From positions 1,302,001 through 1,366,000 of the forward strand of contig NZ_CP101137.1 in assembly GCF_028473745.1 (NCBI RefSeq): a stretch of 64,000 nt of DNA. The letters run 5' to 3'. Shown here one piece after another: positions 48,599 through 56,724 of this stretch (positions are counted from its first letter, which is position 1; every line of letters begins with the position of its first letter). The position numbers were made by a program, and so were the translations under genes. The notes beneath the pieces are model-generated. The model was not told the DNA's origin, ran no database searches, and saw only the letters and a list, made by a program, of their open reading frames with translations. Source of the DNA: Streptomyces sp. M92 (GTDB lineage Bacteria; Actinomycetota; Actinomycetes; Streptomycetales; Streptomycetaceae).

Positions 48599-49486
48599 TC
48601 ACCCCATCACCAGCTCCTTGCGGTCGAGCGAACCCTTGACGAGGGCGACGAACTCGTCCGTGAAGGCGTTGGCGGTGGCCCGCCGGCCCATCGCGAGGAC
48701 CTGGTCGCAGGGCAGTGTGGGGACCAGCGGCAGCACGCGCAGCCGGGGGGCCTTCGACGGGAGAGCGACCCCGGGCAGCAGGGACACGCCGTAGCCGTTC
48801 GCGGTCATGGTCATCAAGGTCACCGGATCGTCGACCCGGAGGGACACCATGGGATCGACGCCGTGCTCCTGGAAGAAGGACTCCAGCCTCGCCTCCAGAT
48901 CCCCGCCCGCCATCAGCAGGCGTTCACCGGCGAGTTGCCGCACGTGCACGGTCGAGGCCGTGCCCAGCGGGTGGCCGACGGGCAGCACGACGTGCATCCG
49001 GTCGCTCAGCAGCGGCAAGACGGTGAATCCCCTGTCGGCCAGACCGCCGATCCCGAGTTCCACGAAGCCGCTCCGCAGCCACTCCTCGACCTGGGTGCAC
49101 TTCCCCACCCGGACGTCGAGCGCCACGTCCGCGTGCCGGGCGTGGAACTCACCGAGCAGGCGGGCCAGTTCACGCTTGCCGAAACTGCGGCTCACGCCGA
49201 TGCGCAGCACCGTTCTCGAGGCACTGCGCGTGAGGGAGCCGACCGTGGTGATCTCCTGGGCATGCTTGAGCATGATCCGCGCGCTGTGCAGAACGCGGCG
49301 TCCTGCCGCGGTGAGTGAGATGCTGCCGTGCTCACGCTTGAGGAGCTCGATTCCGAGCCCCTTTTCGAGTGATGCGACGGCGTGGCTGACAGCCGACTGG
49401 CTGACGCCTATCAATTGTGCTGCGGCAGTGAATGAGCCGGTATCGACCACGGCCACGAAGGCCTTGCATTGGGACAGTTTCATCAT
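48599..49486 (-). CDS. LysR-family transcriptional regulator
   Basis: This is a 295-residue LysR-type regulator starting at ATG 49486, or the adjacent ATG 49483, after GGGGTC. The N-terminal HTH reads TGSFTAAAQLIGVSQSAVSHAVASLEKGLG. The effector domain (GVSRSFGKRELARLLGEF ... MTMTANGYGVSLLPG) follows. LTTRs bind T-N11-A sites; one is found at 44439-44457 between the two biosynthetic operons, and a partial match lies in this gene's own promoter region. So it is the likely pathway regulator. Confidence 0.92.
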   Translation of the reverse strand: MMKLSQCKAFVAVVDTGSFTAAAQLIGVSQSAVSHAVASLEKGLGIELLKREHGSISLTAAGRRVLHSARIMLKHAQEITTVGSLTRSASRTVLRIGVSRSFGKRELARLLGEFHARHADVALDVRVGKCTQVEEWLRSGFVELGIGGLADRGFTVLPLLSDRMHVVLPVGHPLGTASTVHVRQLAGERLLMAGGDLEARLESFFQEHGVDPMVSLRVDDPVTLMTMTANGYGVSLLPGVALPSKAPRLRVLPLVPTLPCDQVLAMGRRATANAFTDEFVALVKGSLDRKELVMG

Positions 49487-49798
49487 GCTGACCCCAGTCC
49501 GGCGCACGCGACGGTACGCCTAGATCTCCTCGCCCCTCGACGCTGACGGACCCCTGGTTGCGTGGCACATACGCTGCACGACCGGGAAAGCACTGAGCTG
49601 CGCCGAAGTACAAAAGGACGACCCTGTCCCCCGCGATAAGCACGATTAACTCCGCTCCCCCGTCGTAACCATCCAATGATCAGCGACTTCGCGAGGGACG
49701 TCAAGACTGGAGAGTGGCCCGTTATGCAATTCCCCCTGACTGCCGCTTGGGAGTAGGATTGACCGCGAGTAAACACTTATTCAAGTTATGGCAATTTT
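49487..49798. other. Intergenic region upstream of lysR, with AT-rich tract
   Basis: This 312-bp stretch holds the lysR promoter. The 9-mer CATCCAATG at 49670-49678 is the inverse of CATTGGATG seen in the island's divergent promoter. A locally AT-rich stretch (about 49769-49799) directly follows the small ORF on the minus strand. I see no further gene. Confidence 0.45.
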
Positions 49799-49885
49799 TC
49801 ACCCGCGACCACCCCCGAGTTTATTCAGGAACTTCCTGAACTCCTCCACGTCATGGACCTTCTCGACGAAGCCCGGGTCCGTCAT
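49799..49885 (-). CDS. Possible 28-residue peptide gene after the E1-alpha gene
   Basis: The ORF begins MTDPGFVEKVHDVEEF and ends LNKLGGGRG, with AGGTGG before the ATG. It starts 34 bases after the E1-alpha stop on the same strand. By hand count 23 of 28 codons end in G or C. The peptide is amphipathic with a Gly-rich end, and looks like neither a TM helix nor the end of the preceding protein. It could be a small regulatory or precursor peptide, or the remnant of a lost gene. I do not recognise it. Confidence 0.35.
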   Translation of the reverse strand: MTDPGFVEKVHDVEEFRKFLNKLGGGRG

Positions 49886-49919
49886 GGCCCACCTGTACGG
49901 ACGTTCAGGACTCAGGGCA

Positions 49920-51011
49920 CTACTGCCCCGCCTGCCCGGCCTCCAGCGAGTCCCGCAGGGCGAGGAAGCCGGCCCTCTCCTCCGCCACCACCGCGTGGTG
50001 CTCCGCGTACACGTGGTCGAAGAGATCGGTGGGCGCGGGATCCGGCATGGCACGGACTCCCTCGCGGACGTGCTGGGCCAGCTTCTCGCCCTCCTCCGCC
50101 ACTTCGGCGAAAAAGGCCTCGTCGGCCTGGCCGGATTCGGTCAGATACCGGAGCAGACGGTCGACGGGGTCCTTGCCCTGCCACTCGACACGCTCGGCCT
50201 CGTCCCGGTATCGCGTCGGGTCGTCGGAGGTCGCGTGCGGTGCCATGCGATAGGTGAAGGCCTCGATCAGCATGGGGCCCTCGCCCCGCCGCGCCCGGTC
50301 GAGCGCGTACCGGGTCACGGCGAGGCAGGCCAGCACGTCGTTGCCGTCCACCCGGACCCCGGGAAAGCCCCAGCCGTCCGAGCGCCGGCTGATCGGCCAG
50401 CGGGTCTGCCGGGCCGCGGGTGTGGAGATCGCGTACTGGTTGTTCTGGCAGAAGAACACCACCGGCGCGTTGTTGACGGTGGCGAAGGTGAAGGCCTCCG
50501 CCACGTCGCCCTGGCTGGAGGCGCCGTCTCCGAAGTAGGAGAGGACCGCCATGTCCGCGCCGTCCCGCGTCACACCCATCGCGTAGCCGGTGGCATGCAG
50601 CAGCGGCGGACCGATCACCAGGGTGTACAGGTGGAAGTTGTGCTCCTGCGGGTCCCAGCCCCCATTGCTCACTCCGCGGTACAGCCCGAGGAGCTGAAGG
50701 GGATCGATCCCGCGCGTCCAGGCGACACCGTGCTCCCGGTAGCAGGGGAACACGTAGTCCTCGGGCCGGGTAGCCCGTCCGGAGCCGATCTGAGCGGCCT
50801 CCTGCCCCAGCAGCGAGGCCCACAGACCGAGTTCGCCCTGGCGCTGCAGCGACGTGGCCTCGGCGTCGAAGCGCCGGGTCAGCGCCATGTCACGGTACAG
50901 GCCCCGCAGTTCGCCGGAGGTGAGGTCCACGGCGTAATCCGGGTGCTCGACCCGCTTCCCCTCCGGAGTAAGCAACTGGATCATTTCCGCCTGGGCGGGA
51001 TTCGTTCCCAT
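49920..51011 (-). CDS. Thiamine-diphosphate-dependent 2-oxo acid dehydrogenase E1 component, alpha subunit
   Basis: This is a 363-residue PdhA/BkdA-like protein. The ThDP motif runs from GDG (161-163) to NN (190-191, FFCQNNQYAIS). The start is ATG 51011 after GGAG. E1-alpha needs a beta subunit, yet no E1-beta, E2 or E3 gene is adjacent, so it either pairs with a distant subunit or replaces a sensitive housekeeping subunit. Substrate class (pyruvate or branched-chain) cannot be told safely. It lies between lysR and the extra GAPDH gene. Confidence 0.88.
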   Translation of the reverse strand: MGTNPAQAEMIQLLTPEGKRVEHPDYAVDLTSGELRGLYRDMALTRRFDAEATSLQRQGELGLWASLLGQEAAQIGSGRATRPEDYVFPCYREHGVAWTRGIDPLQLLGLYRGVSNGGWDPQEHNFHLYTLVIGPPLLHATGYAMGVTRDGADMAVLSYFGDGASSQGDVAEAFTFATVNNAPVVFFCQNNQYAISTPAARQTRWPISRRSDGWGFPGVRVDGNDVLACLAVTRYALDRARRGEGPMLIEAFTYRMAPHATSDDPTRYRDEAERVEWQGKDPVDRLLRYLTESGQADEAFFAEVAEEGEKLAQHVREGVRAMPDPAPTDLFDHVYAEHHAVVAEERAGFLALRDSLEAGQAGQ

Positions 51012-51153
51012 GTGTTCATCTCCACAACTGACGTCTGGGCTGCTGAGGACGACTGAAGATCGACAGCGTAGGCGCGAGGGCCGTGCCGGCTCCGTGGCAA
51101 CGGAGTCCACCGCTGCCACGCGCTCGTCGCAGGGCTCCGGCTGCGCGAAGTGG

Positions 51154-52164
51154 TCAGCTCCTGGTGCCCAGGAGGCGGGCGACGTCGACGACCCGGTGCG
51201 AGAAGCCCGACTCGTTGTCGTACCAGCCGAACACCTTCACGTGGCGGCCGCCGCCCGTGACGGTGGTCAGCTCGGAGTCGATGACGCAGGACGCCGCTTC
51301 GCCGACGATGTCGGAGGAGACGAGCGGAGCGTCGCTGTGGCGCAGGACCCCGGCCAGCGGTCCGGCCGCCGCCGCCGCGAAGGCCTCGTTGACCTCCTCC
51401 ACGGTGGTCGGCCGCGACACGTACGCCGAAAGGTCGGTCAGCGAACCGACCGGGACCGGCACCCGCAGCGACAGACCCGCCAGCCTGCCCTCGAGTTCGG
51501 GCAGGACGAGGGCGATGGCCTTGGCGGCGCCGGTGGACGTCGGCACGATGTTGACCGCGGCGGAACGGGCGCGGCGGAGATCCTTGTGCGGGCCGTCCTG
51601 GAGGTTCTGGTCCTGGGTGTAGGCGTGCACCGTGGTCATCAGGCCGTGCTCGACACCGAACCGCTCGTGCAGCACCTTGGCCATGGGGGCCAGGCAGTTC
51701 GTCGTGCAGGAGGCGTTGGAGACCACGTGGTGGACGGCGGGATCGTAGCTCGTGTGATTGATGCCGTACGCGAGGGTGATGTCCTCGTTCGTGGCCGGGG
51801 CCGAGATGAGCACTTTGCGCGCGCCCGCGTCGAGGTGCGCGGCGGCCTTCCTCGCGTCGGTGAACCTGCCGGTGGACTCCACGACCACGTCGACGTCCAG
51901 CTCGCCCCAGGGGAGCTTGCCCGGCTCACGCTCCGCGTGGACGGCGATCCGGCGGCCGTCGACCACGAGTGCGTCGCCCTCGGCCGTGACCTCCGTCCCC
52001 AGCTTGCCCATGGTGCTGTCGTAGGCGAGCAGGTGGGCGAGTGTCGCTGCGTCGGTGAGGTCGTTCACGGCCACGACCTCCAGATCGGCCCTTTGGGCGA
52101 GAGCGGCGCGCAGGAAGCCGCGCCCGATGCGACCGAACCCGTTGATGGCGACTTTGATGGTCAC
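51154..52164 (-). CDS. gap: Glyceraldehyde-3-phosphate dehydrogenase, additional copy
   Basis: This is a 336-residue type I GAPDH with GTG start after GAAGGAAG. GFGRIG, Asp35 for NAD, catalytic Cys153 (SNASCTTNCLAP) and His180 are all present, and the C-terminal WYDNESGFSHRVVD is normal, so it should be active. It sits alone among island genes, unlike the glycolytic gap-pgk-tpi operon. An intact extra GAPDH inside a biosynthetic island recalls the resistant GAPDH of pentalenolactone producers. That role here is an inference. Confidence 0.95.
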   Translation of the reverse strand: MTIKVAINGFGRIGRGFLRAALAQRADLEVVAVNDLTDAATLAHLLAYDSTMGKLGTEVTAEGDALVVDGRRIAVHAEREPGKLPWGELDVDVVVESTGRFTDARKAAAHLDAGARKVLISAPATNEDITLAYGINHTSYDPAVHHVVSNASCTTNCLAPMAKVLHERFGVEHGLMTTVHAYTQDQNLQDGPHKDLRRARSAAVNIVPTSTGAAKAIALVLPELEGRLAGLSLRVPVPVGSLTDLSAYVSRPTTVEEVNEAFAAAAAGPLAGVLRHSDAPLVSSDIVGEAASCVIDSELTTVTGGGRHVKVFGWYDNESGFSHRVVDVARLLGTRS

Positions 52165-52220
52165 TCCGCTACTTCCTTCTCTTGCACTCGGTTGTCATGG
52201 ATGTTCCACACCGGAACGCC

Positions 52221-52238
52221 GTACACGTACACGTACAC
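52221..52238. repeat. Short tandem repeat GTACAC x3
   Basis: Three GTACAC units lie in the 89-bp gap between the EamA stop and the GAPDH start. It could be simple slippage or a regulator half-site array; the role is unknown. Confidence 0.5.
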
Positions 52239-52253
52239 GCAGTGAAGGTGGGT

Positions 52254-53183
52254 CTATTTGCGGGACGCGAGCAGGACACCGACGCCACCCAGGACGAGTC
52301 CCGCGATCGCCGACGTACTCAGCGTCTCGTCGATGATCAGCCAGGACAGCAGGGCGGTTACGGCCGGTGTGAGGAAGAACAGCGTGCCGACCCGGCTCGC
52401 GTCCTGCTTCTTGAGCATGAAGTTGAGCAGCAGGAACGTGCCCACGGAGTTGATCAGCACGATCCAGGCCAGCGCCCCGCCGAACGCCCCCCAGTCGGTG
52501 ACCTCCGGATCCTCCAGAGCCAGCGTCATCACCAGCATCACCGGGGCGCTGGCGAGGAAGTGCACGGCGGTGCTGCTGCGGACGTCCGCGCCCTGGGCGA
52601 AGCGCTTTTGGTAGACGGTGCCGGCGCTGAGACCGAGCAGACCGACGAAGGACAGCACGATGGCGGTGACGGAGAAGTCCAGCGCTCCGGCGACGGCGAG
52701 CGCGACACCGGCTCCGCCGACGGCGAAGCCGAACCACTGCCGCCTGGTGATCTGCTCGCCCACGAAGAAGCCGGCCATCAGTGCGATCAGCACGGGGTTG
52801 AAGCCCTGGATCAGCGCGACCAGGCCGCCCGGCAGCCCTTCACTGATGGCCGTGTAGAAGGCACCGAACTGCACGGCCTGCATGAGCAGTCCGGTGACGA
52901 CGACGTGCAGCAGCAACCGGCCCTTCGGCCACGGCGACTTGGACACCAGGGCCACTGCCATGAGGAGGACACCGGCGAGCGCGAAGCGGGAGAACGTCAG
53001 CAGCAGCGGCGGAGCGGCGTCGGTACCGATCACTGCCGCGATGAAGGCACTGCTCCACAGGACGACGAAGACAGCGGGGACGGCGGCGGAGCCTCTGGGA
53101 GGTGCCGCGGCCGTTTCCGGTGGCGACGATGCGGGTGCCTCGCCCTTCACGGTGTCGGTTGCAAGGTCGTCACGTTCCGGCAC
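52254..53183 (-). CDS. EamA/DMT-family transporter
   Basis: This is a 309-residue protein with ten predicted TM helices in two EamA halves (VVLWSSAFIAAVIG ... SWLIIDETLSTSAIAGLVLGGVGVLLASRK). I chose GTG 53183, which follows GAGAGG, over TTG 53204, which lies inside an operator-like repeat. The family exports amino acids and small metabolites, so it is a natural candidate to export the island's product. It is divergent from the CGNR protein gene with paired operators between them. Confidence 0.9.
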   Translation of the reverse strand: MPERDDLATDTVKGEAPASSPPETAAAPPRGSAAVPAVFVVLWSSAFIAAVIGTDAAPPLLLTFSRFALAGVLLMAVALVSKSPWPKGRLLLHVVVTGLLMQAVQFGAFYTAISEGLPGGLVALIQGFNPVLIALMAGFFVGEQITRRQWFGFAVGGAGVALAVAGALDFSVTAIVLSFVGLLGLSAGTVYQKRFAQGADVRSSTAVHFLASAPVMLVMTLALEDPEVTDWGAFGGALAWIVLINSVGTFLLLNFMLKKQDASRVGTLFFLTPAVTALLSWLIIDETLSTSAIAGLVLGGVGVLLASRK

Positions 53184-53203
53184 AGCAGTGGCCTCTCGCT
53201 TCA

Positions 53204-53306
53204 AATAACCAGCTACAGGGGTTAGTTATGGCACTGTATCGACGGCGCGAACAACTAGTCAATGCGGTTAGTTCGCGCAGATAAGTAACCACCTCGACCG
53301 GTTACT
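53204..53306. promoter_or_regulatory. Two TAACC-N9-GGTTA operators plus a half-site
   Basis: Site A is TAACC (53206-53210), 9 bases, GGTTA (53220-53224); site B is TAACC (53286-53290), 9 bases, GGTTA (53300-53304). Spacing is identical, and site B extends to AGTAACC/GGTTACT. A lone GGTTAGTT lies at 53266-53273 between them. The sites straddle the divergent eamA/CGNR promoters. Confidence 0.65.
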
Positions 53307-53347
53307 ACTTGGCCTCGCGAAGCCGTCCGCACGGGTACCATGACGAG

Positions 53348-53884
53348 ATGGAGTTCGTATTCGTCAGCGGCAGCGCGGCCCTTGACTTCGTCGGCACGGT
53401 CAGGAGCCGGCGCGACGCCCCGCTGGACTCGCTCGTCACACCGGGCGACTTGGCCGAGTGGACCGTCGCCTCGGGAATGCTGGACGGTCCGCCTCCGGTG
53501 ACCGAGGCGGACCTGGTTTCAGCGGTGCGCCTGCGTGAGGCGATCTACCGCGTGATGCTCGCCTCGATCAGCGGTTCTCCCCTCCCGGCACAGGACTGCG
53601 CCGTCCTCAACCGCGCCACGGCCCGCGTCCCCGTGCGCCAGGAGCTGCGGCCCGACGGCACGGCCCTGCGGAGCGGCTCGGTCAGGGCCGTCCTGGCCAC
53701 GCTCTCCCACGATGCCGTGGACCTCCTCGTCCAACGGCCGACCCAGGTCAAGGAGTGCGCGGCACCCAGCTGCACCCGGCTGTACGTGGACCACTCCCGC
53801 CGTTCCTCGCGCCGTTGGTGCGACATGATGCGCTGTGGCAACCGGGCCAAAGCCGCAGCTCACCGCTCCCGCCACCACGTCTGA
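53348..53884 (+). CDS. CGNR zinc-finger / ABATE-domain protein, probable regulator
   Basis: This is a 178-residue protein. The N-terminal ABATE domain starts SGSAALDFVGTVRSRR. The C-terminal CGNR zinc finger has CAAPSC and CDMMRCGNRAKAAAHR. Proteins of this type are thought to be transcription regulators that sense small stress metabolites. I chose ATG 53348 because the family starts with this F-x-F-x-G-G/S segment. It probably controls the divergent exporter through the TAACC-N9-GGTTA sites, an inference from position. Confidence 0.88.
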   Translation: MEFVFVSGSAALDFVGTVRSRRDAPLDSLVTPGDLAEWTVASGMLDGPPPVTEADLVSAVRLREAIYRVMLASISGSPLPAQDCAVLNRATARVPVRQELRPDGTALRSGSVRAVLATLSHDAVDLLVQRPTQVKECAAPSCTRLYVDHSRRSSRRWCDMMRCGNRAKAAAHRSRHHV

Positions 53885-54036
53885 CACACGACCGGCCCCG
53901 GCCAGGCCCAGGCGACCACGGCGTCAGGTGCGTAGTGGCGCGGTGCGGCGTGGTGCGGCAGGGTGCGGTGTGGTCGGTGTGCACCGAGATTACGGCCGGG
54001 CACGCGCCGTCGGCCGTCCCGGCCGTCCCGGCCGCC

Positions 54037-54669
54037 TCAGAGCGCCCTGAGCCCCTCCGCCGTCGCCCGTGCCAGCGCCCCCAGGTAACCCTTCGGCAGC
54101 TTCGGACTGCGGATGACCACCGAGCGCCAGTACAGCGGGCCCGAGATCAGGTCGAGGGCGAGGTCGGGGTCGACGGCCGGGCTCAGTTCGCCGCGCTCCG
54201 TCGCCGCCTCGAGGATCTTGCTGGCGACGCCGTCCTGACCTTCCCGCAGGGCCTTCCGCATGGCTTCCGCGATGTCGGGATTGCGGGCCGCCTCCGCCTG
54301 GAGGTCGGGGATGACCTGCGAGGCCACCGGGTGGCGCAGGGCCCGGGACGTCACCTCGTACAGCAGCCGAAGGTCCCCCTCCAGGGACCCGGTGTCGGGC
54401 GCGGGCAGGCCCTGCACGGCGAGCGCGGAGACGATGTCGAGGACCAGGTGCAGCTTGGAGCGCCAGCGCCGGTAGACGGCCGTCTTGCCGACGCCCGCCC
54501 GGCGCGCGATGCCCTCGATGGACATCCGCGCGTAGCCGACCGCCGCCAGTTCCTCGAAGACCGCCGCCCGGATGGCCTCCGTCACGTCCTCGCGGAGCAC
54601 CGCCGCCCCGGCGGGTGCCCTGCGGCGCGGTCGCGGCTGCGGCTGCGGCTCGTCGGCGTTGGTCGTCAT
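54037..54669 (-). CDS. TetR-family transcriptional regulator
   Basis: This 210-residue repressor starts at ATG 54669. The HTH reads YARMSIEGIARRAGVGKTAVYRRWRSK (about residues 46-72), and the ligand domain has the TetR_C layout (LRLLYEVTSRALRHPV). It is divergent from a TagGH-type exporter. Two 31-bp near-identical direct repeats in the 164-bp gap (54686-54764) are its likely operators, so it probably controls the exporter, itself, or both. Confidence 0.93.
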   Translation of the reverse strand: MTTNADEPQPQPRPRRRAPAGAAVLREDVTEAIRAAVFEELAAVGYARMSIEGIARRAGVGKTAVYRRWRSKLHLVLDIVSALAVQGLPAPDTGSLEGDLRLLYEVTSRALRHPVASQVIPDLQAEAARNPDIAEAMRKALREGQDGVASKILEAATERGELSPAVDPDLALDLISGPLYWRSVVIRSPKLPKGYLGALARATAEGLRAL

Positions 54670-54685
54670 GCGGGCCAAGCATAGG

Positions 54686-54764
54686 GCGTCACGACGAAAC
54701 GGTTGCGTTCCGACGTCGGCACGCCCTACGCTCGCGTCACGACGATACGGTCCCGTCCCGACGT
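54686..54764. promoter_or_regulatory. Tandem TetR operators (31-bp direct repeat)
   Basis: Copies at 54686-54716 and 54734-54764 share 27 of 31 bases (GCGTCACGACGA-n-ACGGT core). Each contains a central inverted repeat: AACG-GTTG-CGTT in copy 1 and ACGG-TC-CCGT in copy 2. Start-to-start spacing is 48 bp. Confidence 0.65.
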
Positions 54765-54833
54765 AAATGAACCCGCTCCGACACGCAGGTGAACGCCGGG
54801 CGCCACCCCCTCCCCCGAGCGAAAGCAGCGGAT

Positions 54834-55757
54834 GTGAGCCAGGTCCTCCACACACCGCCTCCGACACCGGCCCCGGCCGCCGACGAGCACGACCTCGCGG
54901 CCCTCGCCGCCCGCCACGGTCTGACGGTCAGCGGTGCCCGCCCCTCCCTTCCCGAGTACGTCCGCCGGCTGTGGGCGCGCCGGCACTTCATCGGCGCCTT
55001 CTCCACCGCCAAGCTCACCGCCCAGTACAGCCAGGCGAAGCTGGGCCAGGTCTGGCAGGTGATGACGCCCCTGCTCAACGCGGCGGTGTACTACTTCATC
55101 TTCGGCGTGCTGATGAACACCAGCCGCGGCGTGGAGGACTTCGTCCCGTTCCTGGTCACCGGGGTTTTCGTGTGGACGTTCACGCAGAGCTCGATCATGG
55201 CGGGCACCCGGGCGGTCTCCGGCAACCTCGGCCTGGTGCGCGCCCTGCACTTCCCGCGGGCCGCGCTGCCGGTCTCGTTCTGCCTCCAGCAGCTCCAACA
55301 GCTGCTGTTCTCGATGGCCGCCCTCGTCGTCATCCTGCTCGCCTTCGGCGTGCCGCCCGCCCCGTCCTGGGTGCTGGCGGTGCCGGCGCTGGTGCTGCAG
55401 TTCCTCTTCAACGCCGGCGTGTCGCTGTTCATGGCCCGGGTGGGGTCCAAGATCCCCGACGCGGCCCAGCTGATGCCGTTCGTGCTGCGCACCTGGATGT
55501 ACGCCTCCGGGGTCATGTTCAGCATCGACCACATGACCGGCCCGGACAGCGGCCTGCCGTCCTGGGTCGGCACCGTGCTCCAGCTCAACCCCGCCGTGGT
55601 CTACATCGACCTGATGCGCTTCGCCCTGATCGACACCTTCCACGCGGGGCACCTGCCGCCCCACGCGTGGGCGCTCGCCCTGGGCTGGGCGCTGGTCGCC
55701 GGCATCGGCGGTTTCATCTACTTCTGGAAGGCCGAGGAGACATACGGTCGTGGCTGA
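54834..55757 (+). CDS. ABC-2 type polysaccharide/teichoic acid exporter permease (TagG/Wzm-like)
   Basis: This 307-residue protein, taken from GTG 54834, has six TM helices in the ABC2_membrane layout (SQAKLGQVWQVMTPLLNAAVYYFIFG; LQLNPAVVYIDLMRFALID). A second GTG at 54789 is possible. It pairs with the ATPase gene, which overlaps its end by 8 bases. Together they should export lipid-linked wall glycopolymer made by the TagF-like enzymes downstream. Confidence 0.92.
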   Translation: MSQVLHTPPPTPAPAADEHDLAALAARHGLTVSGARPSLPEYVRRLWARRHFIGAFSTAKLTAQYSQAKLGQVWQVMTPLLNAAVYYFIFGVLMNTSRGVEDFVPFLVTGVFVWTFTQSSIMAGTRAVSGNLGLVRALHFPRAALPVSFCLQQLQQLLFSMAALVVILLAFGVPPAPSWVLAVPALVLQFLFNAGVSLFMARVGSKIPDAAQLMPFVLRTWMYASGVMFSIDHMTGPDSGLPSWVGTVLQLNPAVVYIDLMRFALIDTFHAGHLPPHAWALALGWALVAGIGGFIYFWKAEETYGRG

Positions 55758-56580
55758 CACCCCCGCCGAGCGCGTCCCCACCGTCGTCGCCGACGGCGTC
55801 GACATCGTCTACCGGGTCAACGGCACCGGCGCCGGCCGGGGCTCCGCGACCGCCGCCCTCAACCGCATCGTGCGCCGGAGGAAGGCCGAGAAGGCGGCGG
55901 GCGTACGCCGGGTGCACGCCGTCAAGAACGTGTCCTTCGTGGCGTACCGGGGCGAGGCCATCGGCCTGATCGGCACCAACGGCTCCGGCAAGTCGACGCT
56001 GCTGAAAGCGGTCGCCGGCCTGCTCCCCGTCGAGAACGGCCGCATATACACCGACGGCCAGCCCTCCCTCCTCGGCGTCAACGCGGCCCTGATGAACGAC
56101 CTCACCGGCGAGCGCAACGTGCACCTCGGCGGCCTGGCGATGGGCATGTCCCGCGCGCAGATCAAGGCGCGGTACCAGGAGATCGTCGACTTCTCCGGGA
56201 TCAACGACAAGGGCGACTTCATCACCCTGCCCATGCGCACGTACTCCTCCGGCATGGCGGCCCGGCTGCGCTTCTCCATCGCGGCCGCCAAGGACCACGA
56301 CGTCCTCCTCGTCGACGAGGCACTGGCCACCGGCGACCGTTCCTTCCAGAAGCGCTCCGAGGAGCGCATCCGCGAGCTGCGCAAGCACGCCGGCACGGTC
56401 TTCCTGGTCAGTCACAGCAACAAGTCCATCCGCGACACCTGTGACCGGGTGCTGTGGCTGGAACGGGGCGAGCTGCGCATGGACGGGCCGACGGAGGAGG
56501 TCCTGCGGGAGTACGAGAAGTTCACCGGCGGCCCGGACCGGGCGGCCAAGCCCGCGCCGAAGGCGAAGACGGCCGTCTGA
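55750..56580 (+). CDS. ABC transporter ATPase, teichoic acid/polysaccharide export (TagH/Wzt-like)
   Basis: This is a 276-residue ATPase starting at a GTG inside the permease end. It has Walker A GTNGSGKST (75-83), the signature TYSSGMAARLRF and Walker B VLLVDEALATGD, the last two in the variant typical of TagH/Wzt proteins. An N-terminal insertion (about 25-55, Arg/Ala-rich) is longer than in most homologues. There is no C-terminal carbohydrate-binding domain, so export is probably not capped in the Wzt O9a manner. Confidence 0.93.
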   Translation: MADTPAERVPTVVADGVDIVYRVNGTGAGRGSATAALNRIVRRRKAEKAAGVRRVHAVKNVSFVAYRGEAIGLIGTNGSGKSTLLKAVAGLLPVENGRIYTDGQPSLLGVNAALMNDLTGERNVHLGGLAMGMSRAQIKARYQEIVDFSGINDKGDFITLPMRTYSSGMAARLRFSIAAAKDHDVLLVDEALATGDRSFQKRSEERIRELRKHAGTVFLVSHSNKSIRDTCDRVLWLERGELRMDGPTEEVLREYEKFTGGPDRAAKPAPKAKTAV

Positions 56581-56724
56581 CCTCTTCCGGAGCACGCCCC
56601 TCCCCCGGGAGGCGTACGCACGGTTAACCCTTTTGACCGATTAATGCCACTATGGCCGGACGAACGAACAGGAGTGTGCCGGGAGCCACGACGGCGAAGC
56701 GACGACGGTGAAGGAGTCCCCGCG

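Noticed and set aside
39859..53884. Belactosin/cystargolide-type beta-lactone cluster
   Set aside because: Those clusters also use isopropylmalate-type enzymes, but they need AMP-ligases and ATP-grasp enzymes, none of which is here.
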